Part shown: piece by piece, positions 1-7,908 of the stretch
How the letters are laid out: each line of letters opens with the position of its first letter
How positions within the stretch are numbered: position 1 is the first letter of the stretch
DNA from: Bacillota bacterium
Lineage (GTDB): Bacteria > Bacillota_E > JAJZYS01 > JAJYTV01
Direction: 5' to 3'
Length of the DNA stretch: 43,031 nt
Assembly: GCA_021845645.1 (NCBI GenBank)
Contig: JAJZVM010000029.1
Span: 1 to 43,031 of the forward strand
Notes under the pieces: model-generated
The model's database searches: none
Seen by the model: the letters and a program-made list of their open reading frames with translations, nothing else
What the model was told of the DNA's origin: nothing
Position numbers and translations under genes: made by a program

Positions 1-62
1 AAAGCCTCCAGCGCCAAGGGTACTCGCTCCGAAAGGAGCCGGGAGAGTAGGTCGCCGCCGGG
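1..62 (+). rRNA. rrf: 5S ribosomal RNA, 3' part
   Basis: The first 62 bases read as the 3' half of a bacterial 5S rRNA. They contain the characteristic GGGTACTCGCTCC stem-loop, then GGGAGAGTAGGTCGCCGCCGGG-like sequence that closes the terminal helix. The 5' half lies outside the window. A strong terminator follows at once, so an rRNA operon transcribed on the plus strand ends here. The exact last base is estimated. Confidence 0.9.
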
Positions 63-68
63 AAACCT

Positions 69-582
69 TCATGCCCCCCTGCAGCCTCGCTGCAGGGGGG
101 CATTCCTCGTTTCCGGGCGTCGGGCCTGGCCGGCCAGTGTCGTGCCGGTCTCGAGGAGGCTCTTCAGGTCGCTCAGGATCCAGCTCCAGCCGCCGCCGCG
201 CCTGACTCCTCGTGCTCGCCGGCCACCAGTGCGCCCACGTTGGGGGCGCCGGTGACGTCGTGCGTGACGGTAAGCGAGCAGAAGCCGCCTTCGAGCTCCT
301 TGATGTCGTACGTCACCGTCGTGCTCTGGCCTCGACGACTTCGCCGTCCGCCGTGACGTCGGGACATGGGAGGCCCATCGCCTCGGATTGCGTTTTAAAG
401 TCCTCGTTTGGCGTGACGCGATAGCCACCGCCAGGACGAAGGTCATCGTCGGCAGAGCCTGTGTAGCTGCGGCGGTTTGTCCGCTCGGGCTTCGTGATCG
501 TGCCCCAGATCGCCGCGGCTCTGGCTCGTATGTGAACGCGACAGGTCTGGACGGTCTTCGCGCTGCTCCCCTCGGTTGCCAT
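69..582 (-). pseudogene. AHSA1/SRPBCC-domain protein, frameshifted
   Basis: The remains of a START/AHSA1 (SRPBCC) ligand-binding protein are spread over three frames. The start at 582 is an ATG behind a GGAGGG site. The first frame carries the usual segment ending LRPGGGYRVTPNEDF. Between about 367 and 313 the homology moves to a frame reading TTVTYDIKELEGGFC and VTHDVTGAPNVGALVAGEHEE. Near 195-210 it moves again, to GGGWSWILSDLKSLLETG. Each piece is a textbook family motif, so this was one gene with two indels. The last frame runs to a stop inside the rRNA terminator, so the original end was probably near 120-130. In related genomes this family usually lies next to an ArsR-type repressor, as it does here. 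Sequencing indels cannot be excluded. Confidence 0.75.
71..104 (+). terminator. rRNA operon terminator
   Basis: A perfect 14-bp GC-rich inverted repeat (71-84 with 90-103) has a 5-base loop (CCTCG) and is followed by a T-containing tail (TTCCTCGTTT). It lies directly behind the 5S gene, as expected of a rho-independent terminator. The minus-strand pseudogene reads into it from the other side, so it may work in both directions. Confidence 0.85.
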
Positions 583-821
583 TTGCGCTCCCTCCATCTC
601 ATGCTTCAATTCGGCCAGGGGCGTGAGATGGCCCGTGCATACTTGTCGATCCATCGGTCGTGAAAGCCGAATCGGCACAGGGTTCAGAAGTGCAGCTTCT
701 CTCGACCCTGGCGCATCAAGACCCTGGAGGTTCCCCTGAGGCTCTGCCCGTTGCGGTCCTGCAGGCTGTCCAGCAGCCGGCGGCGGCTGCGATCGGCCAA
801 CGCCTTGAACACTTCGTCCAT
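583..821 (-). pseudogene. ArsR-family HTH repressor, internally deleted and frameshifted
   Basis: Reading the minus strand from an ATG at 821 gives MDEVFKALADRSRRRLLDSL, the typical N-terminus of ArsR-type repressors partnered with AHSA1 genes. After LQDRNGQSLR the recognition-helix segment that should follow is missing. The frame jumps to a RQGREKLHF piece and stops at 684-686. The homology resumes in another frame as LNPVPIRL and LTPLAELKHEMEG, running into the start of the AHSA1 pseudogene at 582. Loss of the DNA-binding helix plus a frameshift means no functional repressor is made. An intact ancestor would have been about 100-110 residues and co-transcribed with the downstream gene. Confidence 0.7.
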
Positions 822-1072
822 GCTCCACCGCCAAACATGCAGCCTGCGGATTGGCTATGGAATATTCAGTCTTTTGATTGCATGTAAAGCCCGCTGAATC
901 ACTTGAGTTTTCTGCGGCGGGTGTGTTTCCGTGGCCTTCCCCGGCCGCGCCGCAGCGGCCTTCCGCTACATTTTGCCCGTCTCTCTGGGCCTTTCGATCT
1001 ACCCGCGGTTCGCACTTCCTGTTCTCGTGGGGATCCGCCGCCGCCGGTAGGATGGCTGTGGAGGTGGACACC

Positions 1073-1834
1073 TTGAGTGTCTTGAGCGTCAACGGGCTTG
1101 AAGTGCGCTACGGCAGCCGCGTGGCCGTTCGCGGTATAAGCTTCGGCATTGGTAGCGGCGAGGTCTTCGGTCTGATCGGACCCAACGGTGCCGGCAAGAC
1201 GAGCACCCTTGCGGCGATCGAAGGCCTGCAGCGCACTGCACGGGGCCAAATCCGCGTCCTTGGCATCGACCCGGCGCGTGAGCCGATGCGCGCGCGCGCC
1301 TGCCTTGGGGTGCAGCTGCAATCGACGGCCTTTCAGCCGGATCTCACCGTGCGCGAACTTGTGGCCCTCTACGCAGGACTGTATGGCGCTCGTCTGTCGC
1401 GCGCAGAGATCGACAGGCGTCTCGACAGCGTCGGCCTGCTCGACGAGGCTGCGCGCCGCGCGAGCCAACTCTCGGGCGGGCAGCAGCAGCGCCTGACGCT
1501 GCTGATCGCGCTCGTCCATGCGCCACCGCTCCTGCTGCTCGACGAACCGACCACAGGCCTGGACCCCCAATCCCGGCGCCAGCTCTGGGCGCACGTCGAG
1601 GAGCAGCGTGCCGCGGGCCGAAGCGTGCTACTGACGACCCACTCGATGGAGGAGGCCGCCGCGCTCTCGGATCGCATCGCCATCATGGTGCAGGGCGAGA
1701 TCGTCGCACTCGACACGCCGCAGGCATTGGTGTCGAAGTACAGCCGCGACCCCCGGGCCACCGAACTGGCGCATGGCGACGTGACGCTCGAGGACGTATT
1801 CCTGCTGCTCGCAGGAGAGGAGGTCTCCAAGTGA
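1073..1834 (+). CDS. ABC transporter ATP-binding protein (cassette 1)
   Basis: This is the ATPase subunit of an ABC-2-type exporter, 253 residues. Walker A GPNGAGKT is at 36-43, the signature LSGGQ at 133-137, Walker B LLLLDEP at 153-159 and the switch His at 190. It belongs to the CcmA/drug- or lipid-export group. The TTG at 1073 is preferred because GGAGGTGG lies 5 bases upstream. An in-frame ATG at 1052 is the alternative and would add seven residues. Its stop overlaps the GTG of the permease gene, and a NarL-type kinase and regulator follow, so the four genes form one functional unit. The substrate cannot be told from sequence; antibiotics, peptides or lipids are typical for such modules. 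Confidence 0.9.
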   Translation: MSVLSVNGLEVRYGSRVAVRGISFGIGSGEVFGLIGPNGAGKTSTLAAIEGLQRTARGQIRVLGIDPAREPMRARACLGVQLQSTAFQPDLTVRELVALYAGLYGARLSRAEIDRRLDSVGLLDEAARRASQLSGGQQQRLTLLIALVHAPPLLLLDEPTTGLDPQSRRQLWAHVEEQRAAGRSVLLTTHSMEEAAALSDRIAIMVQGEIVALDTPQALVSKYSRDPRATELAHGDVTLEDVFLLLAGEEVSK

Positions 1835-2604
1835 CCAAGGCACCTGCCGCTCCATCTACTGCCGGCACCCTGCTGGCGCTTCTGACAGCCGAGGCGCACG
1901 CCCTTGTCCGCAACGGGCGGGCGCTCATCTGGACGCTCGCGCTACCGTTGCTAGTCCTGTTCATCGGGGAGAGTCAGGTGCACAAGGGCGGCCCGCTCGC
2001 GGTGCCGACGCTGGAGATCGTCGCACTGGCGCTGACCTTGAGCATCTTCACGCTTGGTCTCTTCGGCTATGCGACGGTCCTCGCCACCTACCGGGAGCGG
2101 GGTGTGTTCCAGCGCATGCGCTGCGCTCCAGTACCGGCCTGGCAGATCCTCGGCGCACGCCTTCTGGTGCAGATGCTGGCGGTGCTGCTCCAGGCAGTGC
2201 TGCTCTTCGGCATCGCCTGGGCGGTCTATGGCGTTGCGCCAAGCCTTGCGGGCGCTGAATTCGCGCTGCTCATCACGATCCTTGCGGGGCTCGCGTCGCT
2301 GGCGATCGGCCAGGTGATCGTCGCCTTCGTCGGCACCGCCGGCGGCGTTTCGGCGGTGGCGCGCGTGCTTCTGATCGTCTTGATGCTGCTGGACGGCTTC
2401 TTCTTCCGCTCCTCAGGCTGGCCGTCCTGGCTGCGCAACGCTGCGCAGTGGACGCCGATCCACATCGCCACGCGCCTCATGCAGGACGGCCTTGTCGGCA
2501 CCCAGTGGGGTGCGGCCGACCTTCACTACCTTCTCGGTCTCGTGGCATGGATCGCCATCCTTGCCTACCTCGGAATCATGCGCTTTCGCTGGCAAGTTGC
2601 GTAA
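1831..2604 (+). CDS. ABC-2 type permease (cassette 1)
   Basis: This is the membrane subunit partnering the preceding ATPase: 257 residues with about six hydrophobic segments and the ABC-2 permease layout (first helix near 30-46, then a charged loop containing TYRERGVFQRMRCAPV). The loop with ERG...RMR is characteristic of the family. The GTG start at 1831 overlaps the ATPase stop by 4 bases (GTGA) and sits behind GAGGAGG, so translation is coupled. The protein ends with a short basic tail after the last helix. It is predicted to act in the cytoplasmic membrane as a dimer with two ATPase subunits. Confidence 0.88.
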   Translation: MTKAPAAPSTAGTLLALLTAEAHALVRNGRALIWTLALPLLVLFIGESQVHKGGPLAVPTLEIVALALTLSIFTLGLFGYATVLATYRERGVFQRMRCAPVPAWQILGARLLVQMLAVLLQAVLLFGIAWAVYGVAPSLAGAEFALLITILAGLASLAIGQVIVAFVGTAGGVSAVARVLLIVLMLLDGFFFRSSGWPSWLRNAAQWTPIHIATRLMQDGLVGTQWGAADLHYLLGLVAWIAILAYLGIMRFRWQVA

Positions 2605-2679
2605 CGGCCGGCCACTGGGCGGCGTAGCCCAAAGGCGCGCGGGCTGCGCCGCTTGCTATGTGCAGGCGTTGGGCCGCGG

Positions 2680-2685
2680 TACACT
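2680..2685 (+). promoter_or_regulatory. Possible -10 element before kinase gene
   Basis: TACACT lies six bases before the ATG at 2692. No convincing -35 or Shine-Dalgarno site is visible, so if this is a promoter the transcript would be leaderless or nearly so. The call rests on a single hexamer. Confidence 0.3.
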
Positions 2686-2691
2686 TGGACC

Positions 2692-3876
2692 ATGAGCCAA
2701 GTCAACCGCTGGCGCTTCCGCATCATCGCGCTGCTCGCGATGACCCTGGCGATATGGGCAGCATCGAGCCAGCAGCAGAAGCTGCCTGCACCGCATCTCG
2801 GGCTCGCTCTCGGCTTCGCAGCGGCATGGGTGGGCACGCTCTTCATGACGACCGGCGTGACCTGGCGGCGCATTGCCGTGATCGCCGGGCTGCTCGTCAG
2901 CGCGATCGCGACGTTTCTCGATCCCGGTCTTAGCACCATGCTGGTGGTTTCGGTAGGCTGGGCCGGGGCGCAGATCCCGTGGCGGCGCATGCGCTCTCTC
3001 GGCGTCGCAACCGTGCTCTTCGCCTGCGTTGTCACGGTGCTGGCGTCCGGGCGCGTCACCGACTGGGCGACCCTTCTCCAGATCGTGCGCACGGCGCAGT
3101 TCTTCAACGTCGTCTTCCTCGCTAGCGTCGTGCTGCTGCTCGGCCGCTTCGCCACCGACAACAGCGTTGCGCGGCGCGAGCAGGGGGAGGCGCTCGCGGA
3201 ACTGCGGCAGGCGCATGCGGAGCTGCAGCGGCGCGCCGCGGCGGTAGAGGAGCTCGCGACCCTGCGCGAGCGCGCCCGTCTCTCGCGGGAGCTCCATGAC
3301 ACGCTTGGGCATGCGCTGTCCGCGATCACGGTACAGCTCGAGGCTGTGCGACGCCTGATGCCGCAGCAGCCCGACCAGGCGGACGGCCTGCTGCGGGAGG
3401 CCCAGGAGGCGGCGCGGGCCGCCATGCGCGACCTGCGGGTCCACCTCTCAGAATTGCGCGAGCCAAGTGCGCCGGAGGACCTCGAGGCGGCTCTGCGCCA
3501 GATCGCGGCGAGCGCTGCGACCCTGAATGGATGGAGGATCCGGGTGGACGTAAAGGATGTCGCCGTGTCCGAGCGAGGTCGCAAGGCCTTGTTCCAGGTC
3601 GCCAAGGAGGCTCTGGCCAACTGTGAGCACCATGCCAAGGCGCATCAGGTTCTGCTGCGCCTCGAACATGATGGGACGAACGCCACGCTGACCGTCGACG
3701 ATGACGGCTGCGGCTTTGATCCCGGCAAGATCGCACGCGACCACTTCGGCATCGCCGGCATGCGCGAGCGGCTGGCGGAACTCGGCGGTGAGCTTAAGGT
3801 TGAGAGCAGCCCTGGACATGGGACGCGCGTGACCGGCACGCTGCCCTGCCGGCAAGCGGCTCAGGGAGGTGCCTGA
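2692..3876 (+). CDS. NarL-type sensor histidine kinase (cassette 1)
   Basis: A 394-residue membrane sensor kinase of the HisKA_3/DesK-LiaS class. The first 150 residues hold four to six short hydrophobic segments with almost no extracellular domain, then a coiled stretch (about 160-195). The dimerisation/phosphotransfer motif [13 protein letters not shown] follows with phospho-acceptor His202. The HATPase domain has the N-box ([14 protein letters not shown]), DDGCGFD and GIAGMRERL. Small intramembrane sensors of this kind usually detect envelope stress or work with the linked transporter. The regulator gene follows immediately. The ATG at 2692 is chosen because the protein then starts just before the first helix; an upstream TTG (2653) has no supporting site. 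Confidence 0.88.
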   Translation: MSQVNRWRFRIIALLAMTLAIWAASSQQQKLPAPHLGLALGFAAAWVGTLFMTTGVTWRRIAVIAGLLVSAIATFLDPGLSTMLVVSVGWAGAQIPWRRMRSLGVATVLFACVVTVLASGRVTDWATLLQIVRTAQFFNVVFLASVVLLLGRFATDNSVARREQGEALAELRQAHAELQRRAAAVEELATLRERARLSRELHDTLGHALSAITVQLEAVRRLMPQQPDQADGLLREAQEAARAAMRDLRVHLSELREPSAPEDLEAALRQIAASAATLNGWRIRVDVKDVAVSERGRKALFQVAKEALANCEHHAKAHQVLLRLEHDGTNATLTVDDDGCGFDPGKIARDHFGIAGMRERLAELGGELKVESSPGHGTRVTGTLPCRQAAQGGA

Positions 3877-3877
3877 G

Positions 3878-4525
3878 ATGGCCGATCCAATCCGGCTCCT
3901 GATCGCCGAGGACCAACCCCTCATGCGGCGGGGCCTGCGTACCGTGCTGGACCTCGAGCCCGGCTTCCAGGTGGTCGGGGAGGCACAGGACGGCCGGCAG
4001 GCAGTGGCCCAGGCCAGGCTACTCAGGCCCGACGTCGTCCTGATGGACCTGCAGTTGCCCGTGCAGGACGGCGTGCAGGCGACGCGCGAGATCATCCAGG
4101 AGGGCCTTGGCCGTGTGCTCATCCTCACGACGTTCGACACGGAGGACTACGTGCTGGACGCTATCCGCGCCGGAGCGGCCGGCTACCTGCTCAAGGACGT
4201 CGACGCCACGGAACTGTGCGGCGTGATCCGGCGCATAGCCGCCGGCGAGGCGTTCGTGCAGCCGAGTGTAGCCGCGAAGTACCTGCGGCAGATCGCACAG
4301 GCGAGGCGCCCTGAGGTGGAGGAACTGACGCCGCGGGAACTCGACGTGCTGCGCCTCTTGGCTCGTGGCGCGAGCAACCGCGAGATCGCCGAGAAGCTCT
4401 TCATTTCCGAAAGCACCGTGAAGAACCACGTCAACAGCATCCTTGGCAAGCTGCAGGTGCCGAACCGCACGAGGGCCGCTCTGCGGGCCCAGGAGTTTCT
4501 GCCACCACAGGGCCAGGAGAGATGA
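3878..4525 (+). CDS. NarL/LuxR-type response regulator (cassette 1)
   Basis: A 215-residue response regulator. The receiver domain has the acidic pair E11/D12 and phospho-acceptor Asp57 (VVLMDLQLP), with the conserved Lys in YLLKDV. A LuxR-type helix-turn-helix fills the C-terminus from [16 protein letters not shown] to about residue 205. The ATG at 3878 has GGGAGGT seven bases upstream and lies one base after the kinase stop, so the two are co-translated. It probably activates the upstream transporter operon in response to the kinase. The converging terminator downstream closes the unit. Confidence 0.9.
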   Translation: MADPIRLLIAEDQPLMRRGLRTVLDLEPGFQVVGEAQDGRQAVAQARLLRPDVVLMDLQLPVQDGVQATREIIQEGLGRVLILTTFDTEDYVLDAIRAGAAGYLLKDVDATELCGVIRRIAAGEAFVQPSVAAKYLRQIAQARRPEVEELTPRELDVLRLLARGASNREIAEKLFISESTVKNHVNSILGKLQVPNRTRAALRAQEFLPPQGQER

Positions 4526-4563
4526 AGCGGGCCGTCCCGTACGATGTGCAATCGGTGGTCGGA

Positions 4564-4598
4564 AAAGCGGCCCCAGTCAGGTTGACAGGGGCCGCTTT
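4564..4598. terminator. Bidirectional terminator between cassette 1 and SHOCT gene
   Basis: An 11-bp inverted repeat AAAGCGGCCCC (4564-4574) / GGGGCCGCTTT (4588-4598) has a 13-base loop and gives a U-run on either strand. It lies between two convergent genes (plus strand ending 4525, minus strand ending 4638), where a shared terminator is expected. Confidence 0.8.
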
Positions 4599-4600
4599 GC

Positions 4601-4630
4601 GGCATCCGCAGGCATCCGCAGGCATCCGAG
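4601..4630. repeat. Short tandem repeat, 3 x 10 bp
   Basis: Three adjacent copies of GGCATCCGCA (the last ends AG rather than CA) lie between the terminator and the SHOCT gene. It is a simple tandem duplication with no visible function. Confidence 0.8.
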
Positions 4631-4637
4631 CGGGGCG

Positions 4638-4883
4638 CTAGCGGCGCAGCACGTCGCGCAGACGCTGGTAGTCTTCTTCGGAGATCTCGCCCGCGGCGAG
4701 TCTGTGCTTCAAGACTTCCTCGTGGTCCTGGAAGCCGCCGGAGCCGTAGCGGCCACCGGGACCCCAGCCGCACCCGCCCCAGCGGCGGAAGAACAGCATG
4801 CGCACGAAGAAGCCGATGAAGAGAAGGATGAACAGGAGCCAGACGAACCCGAAACCCCAGCCCCAGCCAGCTGCATGCCACAT
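4638..4883 (-). CDS. Small membrane protein with SHOCT domain
   Basis: An 81-residue protein with one strongly hydrophobic helix (about 10-32, rich in Phe, Leu and Trp) and a Gly/Arg linker. Its C-terminal SHOCT motif reads EVLKHRLAAGEISEEDYQRL. The SHOCT domain is a short helical module of unknown function, often found in small membrane proteins of Gram-positive bacteria and thought to mediate oligomerisation. The ATG at 4883 follows a near-perfect AAAGGAGG. It is transcribed away from the TetR gene at 5010, and the two share a 126-bp intergenic region, so the regulator may control it (inference). Confidence 0.88.
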   Translation of the reverse strand: MWHAAGWGWGFGFVWLLFILLFIGFFVRMLFFRRWGGCGWGPGGRYGSGGFQDHEEVLKHRLAAGEISEEDYQRLRDVLRR

Positions 4884-4989
4884 GTGGAAAACCTCCTTTG
4901 CGTGCTCATCCTAGCGGTCCGGGTTGGACTGGGTATGGAGCGGATGTGGAGCTTTTGTGGAGATGGCGCCCTAGAGCTCCGGGCCAAGT

Positions 4990-4995
4990 TATATT
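4990..4995 (+). promoter_or_regulatory. Possible -10 element for TetR gene
   Basis: TATATT is an isolated AT-rich hexamer in GC-rich DNA, 15 bp upstream of the TetR start at 5010. A matching -35 is not obvious. Confidence 0.35.
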
Positions 4996-5009
4996 GACCG
5001 CAGATAACC

Positions 5010-5639
5010 ATGGTCGACAATGGACGCATGCAAGGCGAAGAGTCTTTGGTGCCGCGGAAGATGGGTCTAAGGGAACGCAAGAAGGCCAAGACCCAGGCAT
5101 CCATCCTGCATCACGCGCTCCGTCTCTTCCGTGAGCGCGGCTATGAACATACGACCGTCGAGCAGATCGCCGAGGCGACGGAAGTTTCGAAGACGACGTT
5201 CTTCCGCTACTTCCGGACAAAGGACGATGTCGTGCTTCATGACGCGTACGACGCACCCTTCCTGGCCCGGCTGCGGGCCCAGCCGCCGCAGCTCGGGCCC
5301 TTGGCCGCCCTGCGCAAGACCTTGCGCGAGTTCAGCGCCAGGATCGGTAAGAGCGAGCTTGTGGAGGACTGGCAGCGCCTCGAGGTCATCGTGGCGATAC
5401 CAGAGCTGCATGCGCGGCTACTCGACCAGTTCGGCCGGTCGATCGGGGAGATTGAAAGGATCATCGCCGAGCGTGCCGGCCGCCCGGTCGACGACGTCGA
5501 CGTGCTGACGTTCACCGGGGCGGTGATAGGCGCGATGATGACGGTCTGGCTGCACGAGGCCGAGAGGCCGTTCATGCTCCGCCTCGAAGCCATCGAACTG
5601 GCCCTCGCGCGCCTGGAGGCTGGCCTGCCGCTCGTCTAG
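5010..5639 (+). CDS. TetR/AcrR-family transcriptional regulator
   Basis: A 209-residue TetR-type repressor. The N-terminal DNA-binding domain includes the KTQASILHHALRLFRERGYE helix followed by TTVEQIAEATEVSKTTFFRYF and FRTKDDVV, matching the family pattern closely. The C-terminal half is the variable ligand domain. Three in-frame ATGs are possible (5010, 5028, 5061) and none has a clear Shine-Dalgarno site, so the first 17 residues are uncertain. Its target is unknown; the divergent SHOCT gene is one candidate. Its stop is 3-4 bp from the stop of the convergent second TetR gene. Confidence 0.88.
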   Translation: MVDNGRMQGEESLVPRKMGLRERKKAKTQASILHHALRLFRERGYEHTTVEQIAEATEVSKTTFFRYFRTKDDVVLHDAYDAPFLARLRAQPPQLGPLAALRKTLREFSARIGKSELVEDWQRLEVIVAIPELHARLLDQFGRSIGEIERIIAERAGRPVDDVDVLTFTGAVIGAMMTVWLHEAERPFMLRLEAIELALARLEAGLPLV

Positions 5640-6247
5640 GCCTCCTGGTTCGCCGCGTGCAGGAGAGGCAGGAAGATCTCGTCGACGATCTCCTGCAGCG
5701 ACTCGACCGGCACGGGCCCGCGCGAGACAAACATCATCTCGTGGCGCGCCAGGTCCACAGGGAGCGACACCACGCGGTCGCTGAGCGGGCGATCGGCGAT
5801 CTCGCCGCGTTCGGCGGCCCGCCGCAGGATGGCCCGCATGGCAGCTTCACCTGCCACGATCCCCGCCTGGAACACTGCGTTCTGATCACCGCGGAAGTAC
5901 TCGGCCGCGAGCCCGTACAGGGTCTCGCGGCCTATGTCGCCAAGGCCTGTGGAAACGCGGCCGAGGAGGGCCAGGACATCCTGGCGCAGCGAACCCATGT
6001 CCGGCACCTCGCCTGAGAGCAGCGGAGCGTGACCGCGCAGGGCGGCGATCACCAGTTCCGCACGGCTGTGCCAGCGGCGGTACAGGACTGGCTTGCTCGT
6101 CTTTGCCCTTGCGGCCACCGCCTCCATGGTGAAGGCGGTGTACCCGACCTGCCTGAGCTCTTCCCATGCTGCCTGCAAGATGGCGTCCTCGAGTGCGGCG
6201 CCACGCCGACGGCCATGGTCTGGACGCGACGCGCTGCGCTCTGGCAT
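5636..6247 (-). CDS. TetR-family repressor of the divergent efflux pump
   Basis: A 203-residue TetR protein. The helix-turn-helix TAFTMEAVAARAKTSKPVLYRRW lies at about 40-62, followed by a TetR_C-type ligand domain. The start is probably the ATG at 6247, nine bases from GGAGGG; a second ATG at 6253 is too close to that site. It diverges from the major-facilitator pump gene at 6348. The shared intergenic region holds a perfect palindrome built on AAGATAC, plus single half sites, the usual layout for a drug-responsive repressor controlling itself and the pump. Repressor function and ligand are inferred from this layout. Confidence 0.88.
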   Translation of the reverse strand: MPERSASRPDHGRRRGAALEDAILQAAWEELRQVGYTAFTMEAVAARAKTSKPVLYRRWHSRAELVIAALRGHAPLLSGEVPDMGSLRQDVLALLGRVSTGLGDIGRETLYGLAAEYFRGDQNAVFQAGIVAGEAAMRAILRRAAERGEIADRPLSDRVVSLPVDLARHEMMFVSRGPVPVESLQEIVDEIFLPLLHAANQEA

Positions 6248-6272
6248 GGCCATGGCCCTCCTATAAGATACG

Positions 6273-6301
6273 TTGCGTTTTTCACGGCCGCGGTGTAAGA
6301 T
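6273..6301 (+). promoter_or_regulatory. Promoter of the efflux pump gene
   Basis: TTGCGT (6273-6278), a 17-bp spacer and TAAGAT (6296-6301) resemble a SigA-type promoter pointing toward the pump gene. The operator palindrome begins nine bases downstream, where bound repressor would block initiation or clearance. Confidence 0.5.
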
Positions 6302-6309
6302 GCCTGCGT

Positions 6310-6328
6310 AAGATACGGCAAGTATCTT
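6310..6328. promoter_or_regulatory. Palindromic operator for TetR regulator
   Basis: A perfect inverted repeat AAGATAC-GGCAA-GTATCTT sits between the divergent TetR and pump genes. A further AAGATACG half site is at about 6265-6272 and a weaker AAGATG at about 6297-6302. Size, symmetry and position fit a TetR dimer site. Which protein binds is inferred. Confidence 0.75.
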
Positions 6329-6347
6329 GCGGTTAGGATGACGCAAC

Positions 6348-7784
6348 ATGTCCGGCATCCACCGAGCCGCGGCCGATCGCCTGGATCCTGAACTGCTTCG
6401 TCTCTCGCTGATCCTGGCTGCCGGCGGGATAGCGCCCGCGCTCGACACCACGGTCGTCAACGTGGCCCTGGCGACGCTGGGACGAAGCTTGCACGCAACG
6501 GTGCCCACGCTGCAATGGGTGACGGCCGGCTATCTGCTGGCCTTGGCGATGGCCATCCCGCTTACAGGGTGGGCCATCGAGCGGCTCGGTGGCAAGCGCC
6601 TCTGGCTCACGTCGCTCGGCGTCTTCCTGTTCGGCTCGATGTTGTCCGGGATTGCGTGGAACGCTGACGCCTTGATCGTCTTCCGCGTGCTGCAGGGCGT
6701 CGGGGCGGGAGTCCTCATGCCGACGCTGCAGACAATCCTTGCCAGAGCGGCGGGTCCGCGCCGCATTGGCCGGGCGATTACTGTGATCACCTACATCGCT
6801 GTTGTGGCGCCCATTCTCGGGCCCCTCGCCGGCGGTCTCGTCCTCAGCCACCTGGGCTGGCGTTGGATCTTCTACCTGAACGTGCCGATCTGCGTCCTCG
6901 GGCTCTATCTTGCCTGGCGCGGCCTGCCGGCGGATTCTGGCGGCAGGGCTGCGCCACTCGACGCGATCGGACTCACTCTGCTCTCGCCTGCCCTCGCCGC
7001 CGCCATGTACGGGCTGACGCAGGTCGGCGCGCAAGGCAGGCTTGGCGCGACGGCTGCCTGGCTGCCGCTTGCCGCGGGCCTCCTGCTTCTCGGTGCGTTC
7101 ATCGCGCATGCCTTGCGCCGGGGGGAGACTGCACTCCTGGACCTGGGACTCTTTCGCGAGCGCTCATTCGCGAGCGCGACCGCTCTTCTCTTCCTGTCAG
7201 GTCTAGCACTCTATGGCGCGATGCTGCTCCTGCCGCTCTACTACCAGCTCGTGCGCGGCGAAACTGCGCTGGCTGCGGGGCTCCTGCTGGTGCCGCAGGG
7301 CGTCGGCTCTCTCCTGACGCGTTGGGCCGGCAGGCTCACCGACCGCATCGGTCCGCGTCCGATCGTGCTCGGCGGCATGTTGGCGGCGGCCCTCGGTACG
7401 GTCGCCTACGCGGCGGCGGGTCCCGCCACCAGCCTCTGGCTGCTCGGACTGTCACTCGTGGTGCGTGGAGCGGGGCTCGGTGCCGCGAACATCGCCATCA
7501 CCGCCGGCGCTTACCAGTCGCTGCGGGCGGAGGTGATACCGCACGCGAGCAGCGCCATGCGCATCCTGCAGCAGATGGGAGGCGCATTCGGCACGGCCGT
7601 ACTCGCCATGATCCTGGCGGCTCAGCCGGGATTCCATGGCGCCTTCGGTGCTCTGGGTCGTGCCATGGCGTTCGACGCGGCGTTCCGATGGTCCCTCATC
7701 TTCACCGCGGCCGGTGCGGCGCTTGCCTTCGTGCTGCCGCGGAGCGGCGTGAAAGCCCAAGCCGGCGAGGTCACCGCCAGCTGA
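6348..7784 (+). CDS. MFS multidrug efflux transporter, DHA2 (EmrB/QacA-like)
   Basis: A 478-residue membrane protein with 14 predicted helices, the hallmark of the DHA2 drug:H+ antiporters. Motif D1 (DTTVVNVALATLG) is in helix 1. The GWAIERLGGKR loop corresponds to motif A between helices 2 and 3, and GGAxLGPLAGGLV to motif C in helix 5. Substrates of this group are cationic dyes, disinfectants and lipophilic drugs. The ATG at 6348 has a weak AGGA upstream. Expression is probably controlled by the divergent TetR repressor through the 6310-6328 palindrome. The gene stands alone, without a membrane-fusion partner, as expected in a monoderm bacterium. Confidence 0.92.
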   Translation: MSGIHRAAADRLDPELLRLSLILAAGGIAPALDTTVVNVALATLGRSLHATVPTLQWVTAGYLLALAMAIPLTGWAIERLGGKRLWLTSLGVFLFGSMLSGIAWNADALIVFRVLQGVGAGVLMPTLQTILARAAGPRRIGRAITVITYIAVVAPILGPLAGGLVLSHLGWRWIFYLNVPICVLGLYLAWRGLPADSGGRAAPLDAIGLTLLSPALAAAMYGLTQVGAQGRLGATAAWLPLAAGLLLLGAFIAHALRRGETALLDLGLFRERSFASATALLFLSGLALYGAMLLLPLYYQLVRGETALAAGLLLVPQGVGSLLTRWAGRLTDRIGPRPIVLGGMLAAALGTVAYAAAGPATSLWLLGLSLVVRGAGLGAANIAITAGAYQSLRAEVIPHASSAMRILQQMGGAFGTAVLAMILAAQPGFHGAFGALGRAMAFDAAFRWSLIFTAAGAALAFVLPRSGVKAQAGEVTAS

Positions 7785-7857
7785 CGCCGTTTGTGTCTCT
7801 TCTGTGCGGATTGCCCCCGCGGCGCGCCGCCAGGCTCGCGCCACGCAAGGCAGATGC

Positions 7858-7863
7858 TACAAT
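7858..7863 (+). promoter_or_regulatory. Possible -10 element before OmpR-type regulator gene
   Basis: TACAAT lies 46 bases upstream of the regulator start, in the 124-bp gap behind the pump gene. The -35 region is not consensus, so this is tentative. Confidence 0.35.
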
Positions 7864-7908
7864 GCGGAAAGTACCGGAAGGGACATGTGCCTTGGAGGGT
7901 TATGCGCG

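Noticed and set aside
4601..4630. Three 10-bp direct repeats as a possible CRISPR or iteron array.
   Set aside because: The copies are contiguous with no spacers and there are only three; a simple tandem duplication explains them.
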